Origin: Porphyromonas catoniae ATCC 51270
GTDB taxonomy: Bacteria; Bacteroidota; Bacteroidia; Bacteroidales; Porphyromonadaceae
Direction: 5' to 3'
Assembly: GCF_000565015.1 (NCBI RefSeq)
Contig: NZ_JDFF01000009.1
Coordinates: forward strand, 1 to 64,000
DNA: 64,000 nt
In this document: in pieces, positions 45,580-52,050 of the stretch
How the letters are laid out: every line of letters begins with the position of its first letter
Position numbering within the stretch: the first letter of the stretch is position 1
The notes under the pieces: model-generated
Seen by the model: the letters and a program-made list of their open reading frames with translations, nothing else
Database searches by the model: none
What the model was told of the DNA's origin: nothing
Program-made: the position numbers and the translations under genes

Positions 45580-46542
45580 TTAAAGTAATCGCACACTCTT
45601 GTAATGCGTTGGTTTATTTGTAGACCTCGTGAGGGGGAGGTTATAGCGAAGAAGGAGCTCATGCTGGTACTGCCTCTCCCGTCTCGTGATGCACTCGCCT
45701 TGGTAACCGAGGAAAATACCTCCGATCGTCGCCCCAAGCTGCACGCCCAAGGCTCTATCCCAACGATAGATAAGCCCTGCGGTAAATCGATTACGCCACC
45801 AAGCACCAAGCCCCATGTCTATTCGGTAGCCCGACTCATCGTGATACCGAGCCAGTAGCGAGGGCCTCCAGCTAAGTCCCGTCTCAACTCTCCCTAAATA
45901 TAGGCTCAGACTCGCCATATAGCTACGTGGCAGGTGTACTTGATAGCGGTCAGAGAATGATACCTTGGAGGCAAAGAGATGCAGCGCTGACAGCCCTAGA
46001 GAGAAACGTTGCTGTTCCCAGAGAAGCCCGACTCCAAGGTCAAAGGCTTTCCCTTCGACCTTTGTCGTTGGGAGCTCTGCGTTCGTGATCCCCTCTGCTA
46101 TTGCTCTTGGACCATCGAATGTAATACGGCTCAGTCCTCCCTCTAGCCCAACCTGTATCCGCCCCCCTCGAGGAAGGCTCTGTAACCAAGCATAGCGAAC
46201 TGAGAACTCCGTGTCGGTGAAAAGCCCTCTCGTGCGTCCGATGACCTGCCCCCCTACCCCATGGCTACGCCCAAGGAAGGAAACAGGTAAATCCATCATC
46301 ACTGCGTAGAGCTTGCTCCGTCGTTCGGTGTAGGAATACAGCCCCATCAGCTGCTGGCTCTCCGCACGTGCAATTGCGGCGGGATTGAAGTATGGCAGTG
46401 CCTCTTGCCACTGCCGAATCTGCGGATACTCCTGTGCTGAAAGCCCAGAGTAGCCTATTAGGATGAAAACCAAGTGAGTCCCCCCCTTCAGGATAATCCT
46501 CTGAGCGCAGTCGCATAATCGTCTGAGGGGGGCTTGCTTCAT
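45580..46542 (-). CDS. porP: Type IX secretion outer membrane protein PorP/SprF
   Basis: A 320-residue outer membrane beta-barrel-like protein. The signal-like N-terminus ends GLSAQ, and YFNPAAIARAESQQLMGLYSY is the family hallmark (the NPA motif). Length fits the PorP/SprF family. PorP works with PorK-N and often with C-terminal-domain cargo. It starts the T9SS core run, 22 bases after the DUF2795 gene. Confidence 0.9.
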   Translation of the reverse strand: MKQAPLRRLCDCAQRIILKGGTHLVFILIGYSGLSAQEYPQIRQWQEALPYFNPAAIARAESQQLMGLYSYTERRSKLYAVMMDLPVSFLGRSHGVGGQVIGRTRGLFTDTEFSVRYAWLQSLPRGGRIQVGLEGGLSRITFDGPRAIAEGITNAELPTTKVEGKAFDLGVGLLWEQQRFSLGLSALHLFASKVSFSDRYQVHLPRSYMASLSLYLGRVETGLSWRPSLLARYHDESGYRIDMGLGAWWRNRFTAGLIYRWDRALGVQLGATIGGIFLGYQGECITRRERQYQHELLLRYNLPLTRSTNKPTHYKSVRLL

Positions 46543-46564
46543 CTTGGGGTCAATATCTGTGGAG

Positions 46565-46786
46565 TTAGTACTCTTCTTCGTCGAAGAAGAAGTCTTCCTT
46601 GCTTGGGTAATCGGGCCAAATATCCTCTATCGATTCATAGAGTTCGCCTTCATCCTCCATCTCCTGCAGGTTTTCGATGACTTCGATAGGCGCACCAGAG
46701 CGCTGGGCATAATCGATCAGTTCATCACGGCTAGCAGGCCATGGCGCATCTTCCAGCTTGGAAGCGAGTTCTAAAGTCCAGTACAT
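46565..46786 (-). CDS. DUF2795-family small acidic protein
   Basis: A 73-residue, strongly acidic protein with the segment YWTLELASKLEDAPWPASRD and a tail of Asp/Glu/Phe residues (KEDFFFDEEEY). It matches the DUF2795 small proteins found ahead of porP in relatives of P. gingivalis. Function unknown. A strong -33/-7 promoter pair lies just upstream, so this gene leads the T9SS operon. It could be a small chaperone-like or regulatory protein; that is inference only. Confidence 0.85.
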   Translation of the reverse strand: MYWTLELASKLEDAPWPASRDELIDYAQRSGAPIEVIENLQEMEDEGELYESIEDIWPDYPSKEDFFFDEEEY

Positions 46787-46842
46787 AGTTTACTCTTTTG
46801 TTTATAAGTAGTTATAGGTGCCTCTTCGCACGCTATAAGGTG

Positions 46843-46873
46843 CAAAAATAGCAATTCTTAGCTTAAGGCTCAA
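46843..46873 (-). promoter_or_regulatory. Promoter of the T9SS operon
   Basis: On the minus strand the -7 element is TATTTTTG (46843-46850) and a TTGA lies 19 bases further upstream (46870-46873), the spacing expected of Bacteroidetes -33/-7 promoters. The leader to the DUF2795 start is about 50 bases. It is the best complete promoter in the window. Confidence 0.6.
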
Positions 46874-46921
46874 CCCCTCTATAGTACGAATGAATACCAC
46901 ACTCCTAAAATCTCTTTTTAC

Positions 46922-47028
46922 GAGTTACCATAACTCACTTAGACGACTTACCATAAGTCGCTTAAACGAGTTACCACAACTCTTTTCAACGAGTTACCAT
47001 AACTCTTCACAACGAGTTATAGCAACTC
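46922..47028. repeat. Five-unit palindrome array (family A, 23-bp pitch)
   Basis: Cores begin at 46922, 46945, 46968, 46991 and 47014, exactly 23 bases apart: GAGTTACCATAACTC, GACTTACCATAAGTC, GAGTTACCACAACTC, GAGTTACCATAACTC and inverted GAGTTATAGCAACTC. It lies in the divergent gap between the T9SS operon and the SDR gene. The second unit is compensatory: GACTTA/TAAGTC keeps the palindrome with a changed base on each arm. Confidence 0.92.
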
Positions 47029-47257
47029 GCCAAGGCTCATATTTAACCCAACATATAGCATTGACTATTAATCGATTAAAATCACCCTCACAAATAGCAT
47101 TTGCTTCTCCCCCACCCCCTCCAAACTCTACTATGCCAGCTCATGGGATACTTCTCTCGAAGAGAAAACTCTCCGCCCCTCTTCTTCCCGAGAGAGCCAA
47201 CGGCAACCCTCTTACCCTTTTATTTGTTGATAGAATAGCTGATATATCAAATAAACA

Positions 47258-48043
47258 ATGAGAAAAGTAGCGCTTATCACAGGAGCGTCGAGCGGGCTGG
47301 GGCGTGAGCTGGCACGAGTACACGCCTCCCACGGAGGTGACCTCGTCCTCGTTGCACGTCGCACGGATCGACTCCAAGAGCTAAAGGAAGAGCTAGAGAC
47401 AACGCATCGAGTAGAGGTCTTTGTCCTCAGCCAAGACCTTTCGCACCCCACTGCAGCTCGCATGATCTATGACACCCTGCAAGCGGAGGGAATACAGATA
47501 GACTACCTCATCAACAATGCTGGTCTAGGAGGTCAAGGGAGCTTCGCTGAGCGGACGATGGATGAGGATATGAACCTCCTGTCTGTGGATATCATCGCTC
47601 TCACTCGGCTCACTAAACTCTTCCTCCCAGACTTTCTAAAACGGAAGTCTGGACGTATCCTGAACGTCTCTTCCACAGCCTCGCTCACCCCTGGCCCCTA
47701 CCAAGCGACGTACTTTGCCGCAAAGGCCTATGTTACCTCACTCTCTGAGGCTCTCTGGATGGAGACCCGAGGGACGGGGGTAACTGTGACATGTGTCCTG
47801 CCAGGTGGGCTAAGTACCGAGTTCGGAGCGCAGGCCGGTCTAGAGGGTACGGGACTTGCTCAAGCCCTTATACAGAGCCCCTACAAGGTTGCCATCGATA
47901 GTTACCAGGCAATGCTACGAGGCAAACGGAGAATCATCTCAGGGGTTACTTGGTCGCAACGATTAGCTCTGAAAATGATCCCCTTCATGCCAAAGATCCT
48001 CATCCTAGTAGCAGCACTAGGACTAAACAAGAAGGAGGCTTAG
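47258..48043 (+). CDS. Short-chain dehydrogenase/reductase
   Basis: A 261-residue classical SDR. The cofactor motif TGASSGLG (residues 8-15), NNAG, catalytic Ser in VSSTASL and YFAAK are complete. The Arg pair after the first strand (ARRTD) suggests NADP(H) preference. The substrate is unknown; the subgroup with a C-terminal basic or hydrophobic tail often acts on lipids or retinol-like molecules. No cotranscribed partner is seen; convergent hairpin downstream. Confidence 0.9.
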   Translation: MRKVALITGASSGLGRELARVHASHGGDLVLVARRTDRLQELKEELETTHRVEVFVLSQDLSHPTAARMIYDTLQAEGIQIDYLINNAGLGGQGSFAERTMDEDMNLLSVDIIALTRLTKLFLPDFLKRKSGRILNVSSTASLTPGPYQATYFAAKAYVTSLSEALWMETRGTGVTVTCVLPGGLSTEFGAQAGLEGTGLAQALIQSPYKVAIDSYQAMLRGKRRIISGVTWSQRLALKMIPFMPKILILVAALGLNKKEA

Positions 48044-48091
48044 CCGAGAGGTATATGCTCCAGAACTAAGCCCTCGGTTCACAATAAGACA

Positions 48092-48142
48092 ATAATACAG
48101 GAGGCCCAATCCCTAGAATGGGGATTGGGCCTCCTGTATTAT
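48092..48142. terminator. Bidirectional hairpin between the SDR and nuclease genes
   Basis: ATAATACAGGAGGCCCAATCC (through CC) pairs with GGATTGGGCCTCCTGTATTAT, a perfect stem of more than 20 pairs with a six-base loop region. It lies in the convergent gap of the plus-strand SDR and minus-strand nuclease gene. Confidence 0.88.
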
Positions 48143-48205
48143 CTATATGCTATCATATCTCTCCGTGGTGGCTTGACTGTAAGAAGCAATCCACGAGGAG
48201 AGAGA

Positions 48206-49441
48206 CTATATACCAGGCCAATGGGCACGCATGCTGGGATCTGAAGGATCCTCTGCCTCGAACTTCTTCTCTATATCGTCAGGGAAGTTGTGGAAGAGGT
48301 CGATACCGAGCTTCTTCTCTAGTTCATCGATGGAGAGGGCAACCGTCATCATCGGGGTCTTCATATCCCATTCCTTGTGCTCAAGCCAGAAGGCTAGTCC
48401 ATGGTAGGCGTCTCCCTTCTTGACGACCATAGCCATCCAGTAGTACTTGGGGACGACAATGTGCCCCTGCACCTTGGTGTTCTCGACTTGGTCGTCACGG
48501 ATGGTGCCACCCTTAGCAACATAGAGGACGTCACGGAACTTCTTGTTACGTCCCCAGCTCTGTACCTGTTGCTCCAGCTTGCTCCAGTACTTCTGGTTAA
48601 AATTAGGGAGCTGTGGACTCATATTGCTGTAGTAGAACGTCTGCATGTTTGCCTCCCGACTATAAACACGGTCATGGGAGGCCACGAGGTGCCCACGGTC
48701 ATAGCCACTGTTCCTAAACATGCTCTCGGTAGAGTACTGCTGAGGAATCATAGGATCCCACTTCCAGGCGTCAGTACGCTTGACAGCTGTCTCCGAAGTA
48801 ATATCGTCAAAGGAGAAGCAGACAAAGCGGGGATGTCGCTTATCTGCATCATACTCCAGCGAATAGTTCACAACGTTATTCGCCTTGTGGGTGATATAAT
48901 AGTTGTTCGATCCACCAGCTAGCGCTGGAGCCTCAAGAAGAGTCACATCCCCTAGGATATGCTCTCCACTAGGATCTGGAGTCGGGGGATTGGGGTTAGG
49001 ATTGGGAGAAGGAGGAGGAGGAGGAGGAAGAGGGGCTGTACCCTGCTGTGTGATGACAATCGTGTCAGCTAGTGAGCCTGAACGGACGATGAGCTTGGCT
49101 TCACGTGCCGGTCCAAGGTTCTTCGACAACTGTACAGCGATATCTAGAGGGCGAGCTACAGCCTCACCACGAGTACGCTCTAGGGTAATCCACTCCTTAG
49201 CTGTCTCAGGGGAGAGGTGTAGTGTCCAGGCAGACTCAGATTGCAGACGCACGAAGAAGTTATCCCCCGCATTCGTAGCTGCCTTCACCTTCGAGGTAGA
49301 GGAGGGCAAGCGTAGCTGTAGAGGACTTGTTCGGCGTATAGGCTGCTCCTTGCGCTGTGTCGTGCAGGCCATAGCTAGAGCTATGACCCCACCGACCATG
49401 AGCGATAGGAGTAACGTATAGAGTTTATTTGGGGAAATCAT
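48206..49441 (-). CDS. NUC1-type DNA/RNA non-specific endonuclease lipoprotein
   Basis: A 411-residue lipoprotein (Cys26, AMAC). Residues about 40-135 form a BACON-like all-beta domain, then a Pro/Asn-rich linker (138-157), then the nuclease domain. The catalytic motif is DRGH (248-251, YDRGHLVASHDR) with N282 in FNQKYWSK as the likely magnesium ligand. This is the metal-dependent beta-beta-alpha fold that cuts DNA and RNA without sequence specificity. It ends the operon that begins with the TonB-dependent receptor. The mature N-terminus is not acidic, so surface exposure is not predicted from the usual export signal. Confidence 0.93.
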   Translation of the reverse strand: MISPNKLYTLLLSLMVGGVIALAMACTTQRKEQPIRRTSPLQLRLPSSTSKVKAATNAGDNFFVRLQSESAWTLHLSPETAKEWITLERTRGEAVARPLDIAVQLSKNLGPAREAKLIVRSGSLADTIVITQQGTAPLPPPPPPSPNPNPNPPTPDPSGEHILGDVTLLEAPALAGGSNNYYITHKANNVVNYSLEYDADKRHPRFVCFSFDDITSETAVKRTDAWKWDPMIPQQYSTESMFRNSGYDRGHLVASHDRVYSREANMQTFYYSNMSPQLPNFNQKYWSKLEQQVQSWGRNKKFRDVLYVAKGGTIRDDQVENTKVQGHIVVPKYYWMAMVVKKGDAYHGLAFWLEHKEWDMKTPMMTVALSIDELEKKLGIDLFHNFPDDIEKKFEAEDPSDPSMRAHWPGI

Positions 49442-49450
49442 AGAGTAGAC

Positions 49451-51187
49451 TTATCTTTTGTTGAAGTACTTCTCAATGAGCTCTGCCAGCTTGTTCTCAT
49501 TTGCTTTGCCTATGCTGGTTGATTCCCACTGATTGGCATCGAAGGTCGTCGCTGGAGCATTGATCTCGATCTTGCGGTGTAGGAAGACGTCCTTGCCCGC
49601 ACCGACATTCCCATTGAGCCATATATTGGGATAGGAGCCAATCACATCGATGACTTTGTCACCCTTCTTGAGGGCTAGAGGGTCGTTACCATTGAAGTTG
49701 ATGACATTCTTGTCCTTTATGCCCTGTGTGTACTTTTGAGCATCTGTGTGCTGATAGATCATAAAGCCCTTTGCTGGAATCTTGCCTGTGAGCTTGAGAT
49801 CATGGGGCTTGCCTGCCTTATCCGTGTGGCCATCTGAAGTGTATAGCTGCATCACGAGGGTGTAGGCGCTGAGGTCGATCTCTTGGTCTGTAGGGTTGTA
49901 GAGCTGAATGTACTTCTCGTAGCTAGTCCCTTCGGCATAGACTACGAACATGAGATCTGCAGTCCCTGGTGAGGGAGGCGTAGGAGGATTGGGAGTAGGA
50001 GGTGTAGGAGGTGTGGGGGGTGTGGGGGGTGTGGGGGGATTGGGAGTATTCTCAGTGCAACGAGTACCCTTCAGACCATCGAGATCCTGGAGGTTACGTA
50101 TCCAGAGGTTGTAGTATCGGGTCTTGACCTTTTCTTTGTTCTCTGCTACACTGGTTTGGATAATCCCTACGATACACCCATTCTTATCCGATGCGATAGC
50201 AGAGCGTAGCGCCTCAGGAGCATGACCTGAGATGGGTGCAGAGAGTATGCTGACACCCTGTGGCGTAGCTGTGACGCAGTCGGTAAGGTTATTGAAGTAT
50301 GGGCTAGGAGCCTTACCCCCTACGCTCTTGTTGGGGTTAAGGGCGTTACCTGGTGTCTGGAACTGAATACCATCTACAGCAATGAGGATATTGTCGTACT
50401 TACCTGCATAGATATCCGCTAGCGTCACAGTCTTGGGTTGGATGGTGACGACCTCACTAGTAGCGGTTACAGCCGTCTCATCTGTCACGGCACTCATATC
50501 GAGCTGGAGTGAGCCCTCTTTATAGCGAGAGACCTTACCACCCTTGGCCTTGATGGAGAAGACGGTACCTGGCTTCCATGCCTTATTGGCAGCAGACTTG
50601 AGTCGGATGGTGATACCGACCTCACCGGCCTGTAGGATGATATTCCTATTCGTGGCGAAGTTGTTGCTCTCAATGTCCGTGATGAGCGATGCCTTGAGCA
50701 CGACATCTTCGTCTACAGTTACTTCCTTGCCTTGGTCATATTTCTTGATGAACTCAGCAAGGGCTGTCTCATCAAGGTCACTTCCTCCAGGGTTGGAGTT
50801 ATCACCAGAGGCTTGCTCGATGGTATAGACCTCGGTGATGCCACTGATCTTGAAGATGAGCTGCGTACGGCGAGCGCGAGCAGAGCTATTGGGAAGGACT
50901 CGTACGGCGATGTCAAGGATGCCTGCATCACCCGAGGTGGGGTTGATACTGACCCAGTCAGCCGTAGAGCTTACCTCCCAGCGACGGTTGGTCTCTATAT
51001 GTAGGGTGAGCTGTCCACCCTCCTTGCCTAGAGAGAAGGTCTTATCGTTCTTCCCGTCCTTGGTGATTGTGTAGCTGGGCTTGGAGTAGGTGTCGTCGTT
51101 GTCCTTACAGGAAGCAAAGCCTACGGATAGTAGCACACAGCTCAGAGCGGCGAGTGACCAGCGGAGAATAGCTTTCTTAGTCATCAT
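49451..51187 (-). CDS. BACON - DUF5689 - lamin-tail-domain lipoprotein
   Basis: A 578-residue lipoprotein (Cys27). Right after the Cys come acidic residues (CKDNDD), like the surface-lipoprotein export signal of Bacteroidetes, so it probably faces outward. Order: BACON-like domain (about 45-130, WVSINPTSGDAG), DUF5689 OB-like region (about 145-375), a Pro-Thr-rich linker (about 385-415), and a lamin-tail domain (about 418-565; FVVYAEGTSYEKYIQLYNPTDQEIDLSAYTL). Lamin-tail and OB-like domains often accompany secreted nucleases. It probably binds or presents nucleic acid for the neighbouring nuclease; inference. Confidence 0.8.
   Translation of the reverse strand: MMTKKAILRWSLAALSCVLLSVGFASCKDNDDTYSKPSYTITKDGKNDKTFSLGKEGGQLTLHIETNRRWEVSSTADWVSINPTSGDAGILDIAVRVLPNSSARARRTQLIFKISGITEVYTIEQASGDNSNPGGSDLDETALAEFIKKYDQGKEVTVDEDVVLKASLITDIESNNFATNRNIILQAGEVGITIRLKSAANKAWKPGTVFSIKAKGGKVSRYKEGSLQLDMSAVTDETAVTATSEVVTIQPKTVTLADIYAGKYDNILIAVDGIQFQTPGNALNPNKSVGGKAPSPYFNNLTDCVTATPQGVSILSAPISGHAPEALRSAIASDKNGCIVGIIQTSVAENKEKVKTRYYNLWIRNLQDLDGLKGTRCTENTPNPPTPPTPPTPPTPPTPNPPTPPSPGTADLMFVVYAEGTSYEKYIQLYNPTDQEIDLSAYTLVMQLYTSDGHTDKAGKPHDLKLTGKIPAKGFMIYQHTDAQKYTQGIKDKNVINFNGNDPLALKKGDKVIDVIGSYPNIWLNGNVGAGKDVFLHRKIEINAPATTFDANQWESTSIGKANENKLAELIEKYFNKR
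50001..50036. repeat. Four-unit 9-bp coding repeat (Pro-Pro-Thr linker)
   Basis: GGTGTAGGA followed by three GGTGTGGGG units, in frame, encode PTP-type linker residues of the BACON/lamin-tail lipoprotein. Units of nine bases keep the frame, so copy-number change would alter only linker length. Confidence 0.85.
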
Positions 51188-51220
51188 ACTAGGAATTATA
51201 GGATTGTCTTGATGTGATTT

Positions 51221-52045
51221 TTAGAAGCGTGGAGAGGTAAGCTGGACGTCACTCTCACGGAGGATAAGGAGCTGCGGGGTATCCCCGAAGTAGTTGAGTA
51301 TGCCCACGACACTCCCTGATCCTTCGGGGAGGGTCTTGCCTGCAAACTTAGCATAGCTACTGGTACGTACGACTAGGGTCTTACTCGAGCGGTCAGTGAG
51401 GGTACGACTGACACTGGCGATCTTGGCCTTCTGCTCGGGACTAGCATAGGTCTGCCCCAGCTCAGAGGTGATAAATTGTACCCCCTCTATACGTACGAGT
51501 GTAGAGGCGTACTGCTTGCTGAGCTGGTCGATGGTGAGTGTACGGGGCTGAAGCTCCTCTGCACCTAGGCGATGTAGGGCTAGAGGTACGAGCTTCTCGG
51601 GATAGAAGGCTGTCTCATACTTGGGATCCTTAGAGCGGTATCCCAGACCTATCTGTCCACCATAGGAGCCTAGGGTGAGCCCCTGGCAGAGGAGGAGGAC
51701 ACGTGCGCCCTGTGGATAGAGGGTGTTGAGGCTACCCATAGCGAACTTCAGTTCGATACCACCTGTCTCATCCTGTATATAGCAGTTCTTGTATAGGTTA
51801 CCCTCGCTATCATCAGACGCCATGATGGCAGAGACGACGACAGGGCTACTGAGGGTCACTCCCCCCTGCTGATAGAGCGCCTTGAGCTGGCTGATCGTAT
51901 GGGTAGGTAGGGGAAGCTCCTGACCTGGGGTAGCAGGTTTGTAGCTCGGGGCGGGTACCTCGTTGTACTTCTCACAGCTCACCAGCGAGAGAGAGCAAAG
52001 CGTGAGGAGTGGGAGGATATACTTACCTAGAGATCTCATAATCAC
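51221..52045 (-). CDS. DUF5689-family lipoprotein
   Basis: A 274-residue lipoprotein (Cys24, SLVSC). The main domain has VVVSAIMASDDSEGNLYKNCYIQDETGGIELKF and VLLLCQGLTLGSYGGQIGLG, a beta-barrel OB-like arrangement typical of DUF5689. The family has unknown function, but OB folds often bind nucleic acids. It lies between the TonB-dependent receptor (5 bases) and the larger DUF5689 lipoprotein (33 bases). Possibly the receptor's surface partner, in the position SusD usually takes. Confidence 0.78.
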   Translation of the reverse strand: MIMRSLGKYILPLLTLCSLSLVSCEKYNEVPAPSYKPATPGQELPLPTHTISQLKALYQQGGVTLSSPVVVSAIMASDDSEGNLYKNCYIQDETGGIELKFAMGSLNTLYPQGARVLLLCQGLTLGSYGGQIGLGYRSKDPKYETAFYPEKLVPLALHRLGAEELQPRTLTIDQLSKQYASTLVRIEGVQFITSELGQTYASPEQKAKIASVSRTLTDRSSKTLVVRTSSYAKFAGKTLPEGSGSVVGILNYFGDTPQLLILRESDVQLTSPRF

Positions 52046-52050
52046 AAAGC

